DNA from: Yoonia maritima
GTDB taxonomy: Bacteria; Pseudomonadota; Alphaproteobacteria; Rhodobacterales; Rhodobacteraceae
Assembly: GCF_002933395.1 (NCBI RefSeq)
Contig: NZ_PKFN01000007.1
Coordinates: 310,001 to 374,000, forward strand
DNA: 64,000 nucleotides
Direction: 5' to 3'
Shown here: in pieces, positions 53,280 through 62,391 of the stretch
How positions within the stretch are numbered: position 1 is the first letter of the stretch
How the letters are laid out: every line of letters begins with the position of its first letter
The notes under the pieces: generated by a model
The model's input: only the letters and a program-made list of their open reading frames with translations
Databases searched by the model: none
What the model was told of the DNA's origin: nothing
Position numbers and translations under genes: made by a program

Positions 53280-54469
53280 TCCTGTATTCCTGCTTGCTCT
53301 GCTGCGTTGCGCAGCACTTCCATTGCTGCGTCGTTCGCACCAAATACATCTTGTGCTTCGACCCAGATGCCTCGTGCTGCGTCCTGATCGCCCAATACGC
53401 TGTATGCTGTGATTAGTCGTGCCCAGTCTGATGGTGATCCGCCTTCGTTTGCAAGCCGCGCTGATAAGCTTGCGACCATGCCGGCAATCATGGCGTCACG
53501 GTCAGCTTGTGACATGTCTTGGGCGTTTGCTATATCGGCAGCGGATGGGCCGCGTACTTCGGGGAGGGTGTAATCGACACCTGCGCGGAACGCGGCGTCT
53601 TCTATTTGAGAACGCGCTGACGCGACATGAAAATTCTGAACGTCGCCGTTTTCAGCAATGTCGCGCCACAGTCGATAGGCAAAATCAGGGCGGTCGGTCT
53701 GATTATACAACGCACCAAGGTAATAACGCCCTGCGATATTTTGCTCGTCGCGACCCAGTATTTGACGGATGGTCGTTTCTGCTTCGGGTGAAATCAGGCC
53801 GTTGGCTGCGGCGACTTGCAGGTCAACAAGGCGTTGTAAATCATCCGTTGATGCGTTTCCTGTGATCGAAATCAGGCGCTCTTGGGCACGTGCCGCCGCT
53901 GCAAAATTACGCAGTTCTGCTTCGTGAAAGGCAAGGCGCGACCATACTTCTGTGTCGTTGGGGCGTGTGGGTGCGATGACACGCAATTTTGCAATTGCAT
54001 CAAGGTACTCTTGGGGCGCTTCAACCGGAGCAGCTACAGGGGCGTTTGCTTCAAGTTCTGCTTGTGAGGGGCGGTTCGCGCGTATGTCTTGGCTGGCTGC
54101 AAGACGTGCTTGAAGAGGTAGATCACCATATCCGGGCGCGCCAAGGCTTGCGTAAATGCCAAACGCCAATACTGCGATCAACGCGACACAGCTATAGATA
54201 ATCATCGGGCGCGATTGCGTTGATGTTTGCGCAGGGCTTTCTAACTTGCTTGCGGCTAGTAGGCGGCGTGCGACCTCGGCGCGGGCGCGTTCGGCTTCAT
54301 CAGCGGGCAAAACGCCACGTTCAAGATCGCGTGTGATTTCGGAAAGTTGGGCCTTATACACTGCAATATCGGGGTTTTCAGTATTGATAGAGGGCGCGCG
54401 TTTCATTGGCGCGGTCAAAATACCCGCGACACCTATGGTTAGTAGTCCGCAAATTAGCCAAAAAATCAT
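53276..54469 (-). CDS. ccmI: c-type cytochrome biogenesis protein CcmI
   Basis: A 397-residue membrane protein that presents apocytochrome c to the haem lyase. It has an N-terminal helix (MIFWLICGLLTIGVAGILTA), a cytoplasmic coiled loop (about 25-90; SEITRDLERGVLPADEAERA), a second helix (about 95-115) and a periplasmic TPR region (about 150-300). The other ccm genes are not in the window. It starts a three-gene operon with ruvX and DUF1289. Confidence 0.9.
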   Translation of the reverse strand: MIFWLICGLLTIGVAGILTAPMKRAPSINTENPDIAVYKAQLSEITRDLERGVLPADEAERARAEVARRLLAASKLESPAQTSTQSRPMIIYSCVALIAVLAFGIYASLGAPGYGDLPLQARLAASQDIRANRPSQAELEANAPVAAPVEAPQEYLDAIAKLRVIAPTRPNDTEVWSRLAFHEAELRNFAAAARAQERLISITGNASTDDLQRLVDLQVAAANGLISPEAETTIRQILGRDEQNIAGRYYLGALYNQTDRPDFAYRLWRDIAENGDVQNFHVASARSQIEDAAFRAGVDYTLPEVRGPSAADIANAQDMSQADRDAMIAGMVASLSARLANEGGSPSDWARLITAYSVLGDQDAARGIWVEAQDVFGANDAAMEVLRNAAEQAGIQE

Positions 54470-54603
54470 TATATTCCACCGATAGCGTTCGGATTGACAT
54501 AGCGGTCAGGGGCCTTGCTGAAAAGGGGCTGCTGCATGCTGGCGACTGAGGCGAAATGCCCTATGTCGTAAAATGACGGTCAGACGCCGCACATAGTATC
54601 CTC

Positions 54604-54631
54604 TTGGTTCTGGGATGCATACAGATAGAAT
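54604..54631 (+). promoter_or_regulatory. Possible promoter of soxB
   Basis: TTGGTT (54604-54609) and TAGAAT (54626-54631) with a 16-base spacer lie about 40 bases before the soxB ATG, in a 203-base gap. A match to the housekeeping consensus only. Confidence 0.4.
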
Positions 54632-54672
54632 GTAAGCCAAGGATCTGACCAAACTAGGGAATCGATGATCGC

Positions 54673-55917
54673 ATGAAACGTTATTCCGCCTTTGCCATCG
54701 CCCGCGAAGCTATGCGCCAGCACACCGGATGGGACCGGGCCTGGGCCAAGCGTGAACCCAAGAAGAAATACGATGTAATTATCGTTGGGGCAGGTGGCCA
54801 TGGTCTGGCGACCGCCTATTACCTTGGTAAGAATTTTGGCATCACGAATGTTGCGATCTTGGAAAAGGGCTGGCTTGGTGGCGGGAATACCGGTCGGAAT
54901 ACAACGATTATTCGGTCGAACTACCTTCAGGACCCATCTGCAGCGATCTATGAAAAGGCGCGCAGCCTGTATGAAACGATGTCGCAGGACTTGAACTATA
55001 ATGTCATGTTCAGCCCGCGTGGCGTGATCATGTTGGCGCAAACCCAGCACGAAATTCGTGGCTATCAGCGGACAGCGCAAGCGAATGCGTTGCAGGGCGT
55101 TAAGACCGAGTGGATCGGTCCAAAGCGCGTCAAAGAACTGTGCCCGATCATGAATATCGACGGTCCGCGCTACCCGGTTTTGGGCGGCTTGTATCAGGAA
55201 CGTGGCGGTACTGCCCGCCACGATGCGGTCGCGTGGGGCTATGCGCGTGCCTGTTCCGACATGGGCATGGATGTCATTCAGCAATGCGAAGTAACTGGCG
55301 TTCGCCAAGAAAACGGCAAAGTCGTTGGTGTCGATACCAGCAAGGGACCGATTGATTGCGATAAGCTGGGCATGGTCGTGGCTGGCCACGCCAGTGTGCT
55401 TGCCGAGAAGGCCGGTTTCCGGTTGCCTATGGAATCAGTCGCGCTTCAGGCGCTGGTGTCAGAGCCGATCAAACCTTGTATGGATGTCGTTGTGATGGCG
55501 AACACCGTCCATGGCTATATGTCTCAGTCCGACAAAGGCGAGATGGTCATTGGCGGCGGTACTGACGGTTATAACAACTACACCCAGCGCGGGTCGTTCC
55601 ACCATATCGAGGAAACCGTGCGCGCCTTGGTCGAGACCTTCCCAATGATCTCGCGGCTTAAGATGTTGCGCCAGTGGGGTGGGATCGTGGATGTGACGGG
55701 TGACCGTTCGCCGATCCTATCCAAAACCCCGGTCGATGGCATCTTTGTGAATTGCGGTTGGGGGACTGGCGGGTTCAAGGCAATCCCCGGATCAGGCTGG
55801 GCCATGGCCGAACTGATGGCCAAAGGACAATCACCACTGACCGACGAATTCAGCATGTTCCGCTTCCGCGAAGGCAAGTTCATTGATGAAAGTGTCGCTG
55901 CCGGGGTAGCGCATTGA
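54673..55917 (+). CDS. soxB: Sarcosine oxidase subunit beta
   Basis: A 414-residue flavoprotein subunit of heterotetrameric sarcosine oxidase, which oxidatively demethylates sarcosine to glycine and passes the methyl group to tetrahydrofolate. The FAD loop is DVIIVGAGGHGLATAYYLGKNFG. The N-terminus RYSAFAIAREAMRQHTGWD is characteristic of SoxB, and the C-terminal region has NCGWGTGGFKAIPGSG. It binds both noncovalent FAD and the covalent FMN via a histidine. soxD, soxA and soxG follow, with a small gene and terminator inserted. Confidence 0.96.
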   Translation: MKRYSAFAIAREAMRQHTGWDRAWAKREPKKKYDVIIVGAGGHGLATAYYLGKNFGITNVAILEKGWLGGGNTGRNTTIIRSNYLQDPSAAIYEKARSLYETMSQDLNYNVMFSPRGVIMLAQTQHEIRGYQRTAQANALQGVKTEWIGPKRVKELCPIMNIDGPRYPVLGGLYQERGGTARHDAVAWGYARACSDMGMDVIQQCEVTGVRQENGKVVGVDTSKGPIDCDKLGMVVAGHASVLAEKAGFRLPMESVALQALVSEPIKPCMDVVVMANTVHGYMSQSDKGEMVIGGGTDGYNNYTQRGSFHHIEETVRALVETFPMISRLKMLRQWGGIVDVTGDRSPILSKTPVDGIFVNCGWGTGGFKAIPGSGWAMAELMAKGQSPLTDEFSMFRFREGKFIDESVAAGVAH

Positions 55918-56104
55918 TGACGCATAATCCGTCATTCATAAAAAACGGCATTCCTATGGCATCCATAAACCGCACGGCGGGTTTTGGCTTACCTGTGGTT
56001 GAGTATTCGGCTGTGAATAGCCAAAATTTCGCGGGGAATTTCGCTTATCTTTCAATGTGCCGTGGGATCAGCAAAGTAGACGCATCACAGCAAGGAGATG
56101 CGAC

Positions 56105-56320
56105 ATGCTTGATTTCACCAAAAAACCTCGGCGCAGTCGCGGCGGTTTTTCTTTCTTTTTCGGCGTGGGCATCGCGTTTGCTGGGATGCTTGCCGTCATT
56201 TTCGCGATGGGCCAAGCCTCGGCACAGGCCGCTCCCCACGGTCCTGCACCGATCTACCCTATTACGGTGTCTACACTTGACGGCACACCTGTCCCATCAT
56301 CAGGGGCAACCACTCACTAA
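56105..56320 (+). CDS. Small membrane protein between soxB and soxD
   Basis: A 71-residue protein with a basic N-terminus (LDFTKKPRRSRGG), one membrane helix (about 16-36, FFFGVGIAFAGMLAVIFAMG) that may act as a signal anchor, and a short Pro/Thr/Ser-rich tail outside. The AAGGAGATG site before the ATG at 56105 is strong. A perfect intrinsic terminator lies behind it. No family recognised; it is not part of known sarcosine oxidase. Confidence 0.65.
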   Translation: MLDFTKKPRRSRGGFSFFFGVGIAFAGMLAVIFAMGQASAQAAPHGPAPIYPITVSTLDGTPVPSSGATTH

Positions 56321-56348
56321 CTCCTCACTTACTTCTTCCCAAGTCGTG

Positions 56349-56379
56349 AAAGGCGGGCGCAGCAATGCGTTCGCCTTTT
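56349..56379 (+). terminator. Intrinsic terminator between soxB and soxD
   Basis: AAAGGCG (56349-56355) pairs with CGCCTTT (56372-56378), with an inner CGCA-gcaa-TGCG helix (58-61 and 66-69 of 56300s) and a GG/TT internal loop, followed by T and G. Strong stem, short U-tract. It lies 43 bases before soxD. Confidence 0.7.
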
Positions 56380-56422
56380 GCGCTTGGTTCACTGGACTGA
56401 CCCTAAATACCGAGGCTTCGCT

Positions 56423-56752
56423 ATGCTGATCCTGCATTGTCCTTATTGCGGCGTTGATGCCGATGAAACTGATCTACATGCAGGCGGCCAAGCGCACCTG
56501 AAACGCGAAGGGCCGGGATCATCGGATGACGCATTCGAGGATTACCTGTTTATGCGCGAAAACCCAAAGGGCGTGCACTTCGAACGCTGGCGCCACGTCT
56601 ATGGCTGCGGCAAGTGGTTTCACGCAGCACGTTGCACCGCAACACTAGAGGTGTTCGGAACTTATTCGGCCCAAACCCTAGAGCCACCACAAGACATCAA
56701 AGACAAGATCTCTGGGACGCGACCCGGCTGGTCATGGGGGATTTTTAAATGA
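56423..56752 (+). CDS. soxD: Sarcosine oxidase subunit delta
   Basis: A 109-residue zinc-binding small subunit. The metal site begins CPYCGVDADETDLHAGGQAH and includes CGKWFHAARCTAT further on, giving Cys3His-type ligands. It seats on the soxA-soxB interface. The ATG at 56423 follows GAGGCT. It overlaps soxA by ATGA. Confidence 0.94.
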   Translation: MLILHCPYCGVDADETDLHAGGQAHLKREGPGSSDDAFEDYLFMRENPKGVHFERWRHVYGCGKWFHAARCTATLEVFGTYSAQTLEPPQDIKDKISGTRPGWSWGIFK

Positions 56753-59700
56753 GCACCCGTCTGGCCGCAATGGGCCGTTTGATTAATAATAACAAAGCCG
56801 TATCGTTTACCTTTAATGGAAAGCGCTTTCGCGGGTTTGAGGGCGACACGCTTGCCTCTGCATTGCTGGCGAATGACCAGATGCTGATGGGCCGTTCGTT
56901 TAAGTACCACCGTCCGCGTGGCGTTGTCGCCTCTGGTGCAGAAGAGCCAAACGCCTTGGTGAACCTTGGTGAGGGCGGGCAGTTTGAGCCCAATCAACGC
57001 GTCACCACGACAGAGCTGTTCGACGGTCTAACCGCGACCTCACAGAACCACTGGCCAAGCCTAGAGTTTGACGTTGGTGCGATCAACACTGCTTTCTCTC
57101 GGTTTTTGCCGGCTGGCTTTTACTACAAAATGTTCATGTATCCGCGTGCGTTTTGGAAACATGTCTATGAACCGATCATCCGCCAGTCCGCTGGTTTGGG
57201 CAAAGCCCCCAAAGATCGCGATAGCAGCACCTATGAACATTTTCATGCGCATGTCGATGTATTGGTCGTCGGCGGCGGGATCGCGGGGCTTGCCGCGGCG
57301 CTTGCTGCGGGCGAGCGTGGCGCGCGTGTTCTGTTGGTTGAACAGGGTGCATATTGGGGTGGCCGTGCGGTAGTTGATACGCCAAAGATCGACGGTTTAC
57401 CTGCGGAGGAGTGGATTAATAGCACCATTCAAGCGCTTGAAAATATGTCAAATGTTGACATGCGTTTGCGCTGTATGGGGTCGGGTGTCTATGACCACGG
57501 CTACGCCTTGGCCTATGAGCGCCTGACCGATCACACGCCAGAGGTCGAAGGTCCACGCCATCGTTTGTGGCGCATCCGTGCCAAGCAAATTGTGACAGCA
57601 ACTGGCGCGATTGAACGCCCGCTATCATTCGCGGGCAATGACATTCCCGGCGTGACCTTGGCTGCTGCGGTGCGTGATTATGTTGTGAACTATGGCGTGT
57701 CACTAGGCGACCGAACCGTCGTCGTGACGAATAACGACGACGCCTACCGTACGGCGATTATCTTAAAGCAAGCTGGCCTTGATATCCCCGCGATCATCGA
57801 CGCCCGCCCAGAGGCCGAAGGCCCGTTGATTGATGAGGCACGCAACCTTGGTATCCGGGTTGAGCTTGGCAAAGGCATTGCCAAAGTCAAAGGCGGCAAG
57901 CGCGTGAAATCGGTTGGTCTTTGTGCCCAAGCTGGCGAAGGCGCGATCCTTGAGGAAATCGAATGTGATTGCGTCGCGATGTCGGGCGGCTGGTCGCCGG
58001 TCGTGCACTTGTGGTCGCATTGCGGCGGTAAGCTGGTGTGGGATGCAGATCAGGTTATGTTCCGGCCTGACCATGAAAAGCCGCCAACAGGTGCCGACGG
58101 TCAGCCTTTCGTGAACACCGCAGGTATCGCCAATGGTCATTTGTTCACCGCCGAGGCTGTTGCAGATGGTTGGGCCGCAGGTCGCGCGGCGGCAAAGGCG
58201 GCAGGGCACGCAAAACGCGGTGGTCAGGCCCCGATGGGCGAAGATATCGAGGAAGGCCCGATTGCTGCCGTTTGGCTGATGCCGCAGGGCGCAAAACATG
58301 CGCTGCGGTCGAAGGCTTGGTTGGATTTCCAGAACGACGTTAAGGTGTCCGATGTGCAGCTTGCTGCGCAAGAAGGCTTTGAAAGCGTTGAACATGCAAA
58401 GCGCTATACCACGCTAGGCATGGCCACGGATCAGGGCAAACTAAGCAACATCAACGGTTTGGCGATCCTATCGAAATCGTTGAATGCGGATATCCCCAAT
58501 GTTGGGACGACGACGTTCCGTCCGCCTTATACGCCGATCTCTATGGGGGCGATTACAGGTGCTGCGCGCGACGCGCTGTTCCAGCCAATCCGGACAACCC
58601 CTGTTTCTGACTGGGCCAATGCAAACGGGGCTGACAACGAACCCGTCGGCCAATGGCGCAGGCCCTATACCTATCTGCGTGGCGAAGAAACGGTGCATGA
58701 CGCCGTGAACCGTGAGGTGCGCAATGCCCGTGAAAACGTTGGCCTGTTGGATGCGTCAACGCTTGGTAAGCTGATCGTCAAAGGCCCCGATGCGGGCAAA
58801 TTCCTTGATCTGATGTACACGAACATGATGTCCACGTTGCCTGTCGGTAAATGCCGGTATGGTCTGATGTGTTCTGAAAACGGGTTCTTGATGGATGACG
58901 GTGTCGTTGTTCGGATGGATGACAACACGTGGCTATGTCACACGACGACCGGCGGGGCCGAACGGATCCACGCCCATATGGAAGACTGGCTGCAGTGCGA
59001 ATGGTGGGACATGCAGGTTTATGTGGCCAATGTGACCGAACAATACGCACAGATCGCGGTCGTCGGTCCCAAGGCGCGCAAGCTATTGCGTAAACTGGGT
59101 GGTGACATGGATCTGTCGGCTGAGGCGCTGCCATTCATGCAGTGGAAGGCCGGGAAAATCGGTGACTTCGACGCGCGTGTTTTTCGGATCAGTTTTTCGG
59201 GTGAATTATCTTACGAGGTTGCAGTGCCCGCCGGGCAGGGTGCCGCGTTCTGGGACGCACTGCTTGAGGCCGGAGAAGAGTTCGGCGTGATGCCCTACGG
59301 CACCGAGGCGCTGCACATCATGCGCGCCGAAAAGGGCTTTATCATGATCGGGGATGAAACTGACGGGACTGTGATCCCGCAGGATCTGAACCTGAACTGG
59401 GCGCTATCCAAAAAGAAAGAAGACTATATTGGCAAGCGTGCACACACACGCAGCCATATGGCTGATCCAAACCGGTGGAAACTGGTTGGCTTGGAAACCG
59501 TCGATGGGTCTGTGTTGCCTGATGGTGCATATGCGATTGCCGAAGGCGACAATGAAAACGGCCAACGCAACACGCAAGGCCGCGTGACATCGACCTATCA
59601 TTCGCCGACCCTTGATAAGGGGATCGCTATGGGACTCGTCCATAACGGCACTGATCGCATGGGCGAGGTGATTGAATTCAACAAGGTTGACGGCACAACC

Positions 59701-59763
59701 ATAGCCGCGAAAATCGTCGATCCGGTGTTCTACGATAAGGAAGGGGAAAAGCAGAATGTCTAA
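56749..59763 (+). CDS. soxA: Sarcosine oxidase subunit alpha
   Basis: A 1004-residue subunit. An N-terminal 2Fe-2S-ferredoxin-like region (FTFNGKRFRGFEGDTLASALLA) precedes an NAD-binding Rossmann domain (about 170-420, VLVVGGGIAGLAAALAAGERG). The C-terminal half (about 620-1000) is a folate-binding GcvT-like domain (GLLDASTLGKLIVKGPDAGKF and SFSGELSYEVAVP) that transfers the methyl-derived C1 unit to tetrahydrofolate. Length is as expected. It overlaps soxD and soxG by 4 and 8 bases. Confidence 0.96.
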   Translation: MSTRLAAMGRLINNNKAVSFTFNGKRFRGFEGDTLASALLANDQMLMGRSFKYHRPRGVVASGAEEPNALVNLGEGGQFEPNQRVTTTELFDGLTATSQNHWPSLEFDVGAINTAFSRFLPAGFYYKMFMYPRAFWKHVYEPIIRQSAGLGKAPKDRDSSTYEHFHAHVDVLVVGGGIAGLAAALAAGERGARVLLVEQGAYWGGRAVVDTPKIDGLPAEEWINSTIQALENMSNVDMRLRCMGSGVYDHGYALAYERLTDHTPEVEGPRHRLWRIRAKQIVTATGAIERPLSFAGNDIPGVTLAAAVRDYVVNYGVSLGDRTVVVTNNDDAYRTAIILKQAGLDIPAIIDARPEAEGPLIDEARNLGIRVELGKGIAKVKGGKRVKSVGLCAQAGEGAILEEIECDCVAMSGGWSPVVHLWSHCGGKLVWDADQVMFRPDHEKPPTGADGQPFVNTAGIANGHLFTAEAVADGWAAGRAAAKAAGHAKRGGQAPMGEDIEEGPIAAVWLMPQGAKHALRSKAWLDFQNDVKVSDVQLAAQEGFESVEHAKRYTTLGMATDQGKLSNINGLAILSKSLNADIPNVGTTTFRPPYTPISMGAITGAARDALFQPIRTTPVSDWANANGADNEPVGQWRRPYTYLRGEETVHDAVNREVRNARENVGLLDASTLGKLIVKGPDAGKFLDLMYTNMMSTLPVGKCRYGLMCSENGFLMDDGVVVRMDDNTWLCHTTTGGAERIHAHMEDWLQCEWWDMQVYVANVTEQYAQIAVVGPKARKLLRKLGGDMDLSAEALPFMQWKAGKIGDFDARVFRISFSGELSYEVAVPAGQGAAFWDALLEAGEEFGVMPYGTEALHIMRAEKGFIMIGDETDGTVIPQDLNLNWALSKKKEDYIGKRAHTRSHMADPNRWKLVGLETVDGSVLPDGAYAIAEGDNENGQRNTQGRVTSTYHSPTLDKGIAMGLVHNGTDRMGEVIEFNKVDGTTIAAKIVDPVFYDKEGEKQNV

Positions 59764-60319
59764 TGCAGTCAGCGCATTGAATGGCAAAGTTGCCCCAGGC
59801 GAAGTCACAATCAGCGACGCAGGCCTACGCGGCATGATCACGCTGCGCGGCGACCTGTCAGATAGTAAACTAAAGTCCGTTTGCACCGGACTAACTGGCG
59901 TCGATTTTCCTATGCCCGGCCACGCGAATTGCGTTGGTGAAAAGGGGCTGTGCTGGATGTCACCCGATGAAATGCTGATCCTTGTGCCATATGCCGAGGT
60001 CGACGCTGCGTCGGAATTGATCGCAAATAACCTGAAAAAGAAACACCATCTGGCAGAAAATGTGTCCGACGCGCGTGCGCTGATCCTTGTCGAAGGGGAC
60101 TATGCACGCGATGTGATAGCAAAATTGGCGCCTGTCGACCTTCACCCTGACACATTCCAACCCGGTCGCTTCCGACGTACGCACCTTGGCCAAGTGGCCG
60201 CAGCGTTTTGGATGCGGGATGCAGACACAATCGAAGTGATCTGTTTCCGGTCCGTGGCTGATTACACTTTCAACCTTCTTGCCACATCGGCAAAGGCGGG
60301 CGCGGTGGGGCACTTTTGA
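59756..60319 (+). CDS. soxG: Sarcosine oxidase subunit gamma
   Basis: A 187-residue subunit that closes the heterotetramer. Its fold resembles the first part of the GcvT-like domain; visible markers are WMSPDEMLILVP, SDARALILVEGDYARDV and HLGQVAAAFWMRDADTIEV. It overlaps soxA by 8 bases. A small gene of unknown function follows after 18 bases. Confidence 0.94.
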   Translation: MSNAVSALNGKVAPGEVTISDAGLRGMITLRGDLSDSKLKSVCTGLTGVDFPMPGHANCVGEKGLCWMSPDEMLILVPYAEVDAASELIANNLKKKHHLAENVSDARALILVEGDYARDVIAKLAPVDLHPDTFQPGRFRRTHLGQVAAAFWMRDADTIEVICFRSVADYTFNLLATSAKAGAVGHF

Positions 60320-60337
60320 TATTGCCGAAGGGCACGA

Positions 60338-60718
60338 ATGCCAGATCTAGAGCTGATCATATTTAATCATTATGCGCTGATTGGCACTGAAAATGATTTT
60401 CGTTCCGCGATCACAGCGCTTGTGCGTCGTGTAAGGAACGATGGGCATGCTGGTGTTCTATCGTATCACTTTTTCGTGAATGGGACAGACAGGGACGCAC
60501 GGGCCGTGATCACATATCGTAATGCTGCGGCGTGGATCGGACACCATGATATCGCAATGGATTGGCCGGAAATGCAGGCACTTCACAAAGTAGCGACGCT
60601 TCGCGAGATAACCTTTTTGGGGGCAGTGACCGATGACATTAAGACGTGGCTTTCTGGTTCGAAGCTGACTGCGCAAGTCAATTTTGGAAATGAGTTTACG
60701 GCCGGATTTCAGCGATAA
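60338..60718 (+). CDS. Small protein of unknown function, ABM-like
   Basis: A 126-residue protein likely of the dimeric alpha/beta-barrel (antibiotic-biosynthesis-monooxygenase-like) type by its size and alternating pattern (LSYHFFVNGTDRDARAVITY, WIGHHDIAMDWPEMQAL). Two histidines stand close together. I recognise no closer family. It lies 18 bases after soxG and may be co-transcribed. It converges on the HxlR gene. Confidence 0.6.
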   Translation: MPDLELIIFNHYALIGTENDFRSAITALVRRVRNDGHAGVLSYHFFVNGTDRDARAVITYRNAAAWIGHHDIAMDWPEMQALHKVATLREITFLGAVTDDIKTWLSGSKLTAQVNFGNEFTAGFQR

Positions 60719-60736
60719 ACGTCTGTTGCTTTCATC

Positions 60737-61111
60737 TTAGGTTTGTCGCCCGTCGTATTCCAACCGTGCGGCATTCACCTCGCTTAGGTTCACGCATGTC
60801 CAAGTGTAAATCGCGCGGTAGGGCCCCAGCAGCGACATGCCAAGCGGTGTCATCGCGTATTCCACGGCAACAGGTGATGTACTGCGCACAGTCCGCGAAA
60901 TGATCCCGTTGCGTTCCAATTTGCGCAACGTCTGGGTTAGTGATTTTTGCGATACGCCTTCAAGACAGCGTTTTATGCCATTGAAACGGTGCGGTCCGGT
61001 ATCAAGTACTGATAAAATCATCATCGACCATTTGTCTGCAATTTCTGCAAACAACAGACGATTTGGGCAATCTACGGTGAAATATTTGGTCTCGGCGCTG
61101 TCTTTGGGCAT
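60737..61111 (-). CDS. HxlR family transcriptional regulator
   Basis: A 124-residue winged helix protein. The HxlR signature is ADKWSMMILSVLDTGPHRFNGIKR, followed by VSQKSLTQTLRKLERNGIISR. A cysteine stands just before the fold (FTVDCPNRLL, residue 15), where redox-sensing members such as YodB and HypR carry their thiol; a second is at CLEGVSQ. It is divergent from an Old Yellow Enzyme gene, the typical position for a repressor relieved by quinones or aldehydes. Confidence 0.85.
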   Translation of the reverse strand: MPKDSAETKYFTVDCPNRLLFAEIADKWSMMILSVLDTGPHRFNGIKRCLEGVSQKSLTQTLRKLERNGIISRTVRSTSPVAVEYAMTPLGMSLLGPYRAIYTWTCVNLSEVNAARLEYDGRQT

Positions 61112-61158
61112 GTGGTTTCCTCAAGTAAACCTAGTGCAACAATAGTGCCTAATTGAAA

Positions 61159-61181
61159 CTAAGTCTATAAAATATACTTAG
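61159..61181. promoter_or_regulatory. Candidate HxlR operator
   Basis: CTAAGT (61159-61164) and ACTTAG (61176-61181) form a dyad with an 11-base AT-rich centre, in the 98-base divergent region between the hxlR and OYE genes. A direct repeat TAGTGC (61132-61137 and 61143-61148) lies beside it. Operator spacing suits a winged-helix dimer. Confidence 0.55.
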
Positions 61182-61209
61182 GCGTTGTAGATCATATGGA
61201 GTAGATCAA

Positions 61210-62346
61210 ATGACGCTTGATAACCCAGCAACAACAGCGGATGTCGCACCGCTTTTTAAACCATTTAAACATGGATCGCTTGAACTTAAGAACCGCATTG
61301 TCATGGCGCCGATGACACGTGGCATGGCGCCTGACGGTATCCCCGCGCAACAAAACGCCGACTACTATGCACGCCGTGCAGCGGGCAGCGTTGGGCTTAT
61401 TTTGTCGGAAGGGACGGTTATTGATCGCCCCGTTTCACGAAATGAACCGGGAATTCCGTTTTTCCATGGCGATGACGCGTTGGAGGGTTGGAAAACTGTT
61501 GTCGATGCTGTGCATGCGGCGGGTGGCCGTATCGGCCCTCAGATTTGGCATACCGCCACCGCACCCAGCTCTAGCGGGTGGGAAGCGGACGCCCCGATGG
61601 AAAGCCCATCAGGTCTGTTCGCGCCGGGCAAGCCAAGCGGTAATGTCATGACTGAAAAGGACATCGAAGATACGATTGCGGCATTCGCAAGCGCCGCCGC
61701 AGATGCAAAGCGTCTGGGTTTTGATGTGGCGGAACTTCATGGTGCACACGGATATCTGATTGACCAGTTCTTCTGGGAAGGCACAAACCAGCGTGCAGAT
61801 GGATGGGGCGGTAAAACCTTGGCCGAACGTTCCCGTTTCGCTGTTGAGGTTGTCAAAGCCGTCCGCGCTGCGGTTGGTCCGGATTTTCCGGTCATTTTGC
61901 GCCTTAGCCAATGGAAACAGCAGGATTACACAGCGCGATTGGCAGCAACACCTGATGAATTGGAAGCATGGCTTGCGCCATTGTCAGACGCAGGCGTTGA
62001 TATATTCCACTGTTCACAGCGGCGGTTCTGGGAACCTGAATTCGCGGATATCGATGGCGACGACGGGTTGAACTTTGCCGGTTGGGCCAAGAAAATCACC
62101 GGAAAGCCGACGATCAGCGTTGGCTCTGTCGGGCTAGATGCTGATTTCTTTAGCGCGTTTTCTGGTGGCGGTTCAGCGAATGTTGGGATCGATAAACTGC
62201 TGACCCGCATGGACCGTGACGAATTTGATTTAATCGCGGTTGGGCGCGTGTTGCTGAGCGACCCAGACTGGGCCGAGAAAATCCGTACAGGTGATACGGC
62301 TTCTTTGGTCGGCTTTGATCCGAGCGATCTGGGTAAACTAACCTAA
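61210..62346 (+). CDS. NADH:flavin oxidoreductase, Old Yellow Enzyme family
   Basis: A 378-residue FMN enzyme of TIM-barrel fold that reduces activated C=C bonds in enones, quinones or nitroesters. The substrate and FMN motifs are NRIVMAPMTRGMAPDGIP, ELHGAHGYLIDQFFWEGTNQ with the active-site His pair area, RADGWGG and LIAVGRVLLSDPDW. The neighbouring divergent HxlR regulator suggests electrophile-induced expression. A bidirectional terminator separates it from the convergent MFS pseudogene. Confidence 0.88.
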   Translation: MTLDNPATTADVAPLFKPFKHGSLELKNRIVMAPMTRGMAPDGIPAQQNADYYARRAAGSVGLILSEGTVIDRPVSRNEPGIPFFHGDDALEGWKTVVDAVHAAGGRIGPQIWHTATAPSSSGWEADAPMESPSGLFAPGKPSGNVMTEKDIEDTIAAFASAAADAKRLGFDVAELHGAHGYLIDQFFWEGTNQRADGWGGKTLAERSRFAVEVVKAVRAAVGPDFPVILRLSQWKQQDYTARLAATPDELEAWLAPLSDAGVDIFHCSQRRFWEPEFADIDGDDGLNFAGWAKKITGKPTISVGSVGLDADFFSAFSGGGSANVGIDKLLTRMDRDEFDLIAVGRVLLSDPDWAEKIRTGDTASLVGFDPSDLGKLT

Positions 62347-62358
62347 GCCACAAACACA

Positions 62359-62391
62359 TATGGGGCGCCGCAATTGATGTGGCTCCCCATA
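62359..62391. terminator. Bidirectional terminator between OYE and MFS genes
   Basis: TATGGGG-c-GCC (62359-62369) pairs with GGC-t-CCCCATA (62381-62391) around an 11-base loop, between two convergent stop codons. The T content behind each arm is low. Confidence 0.6.

Noticed and set aside
55914-56429. A 171-codon frame between soxB and soxD.
   Set aside because: It has no ribosome site and overlaps the better-supported 71-residue gene in another frame and a terminator.
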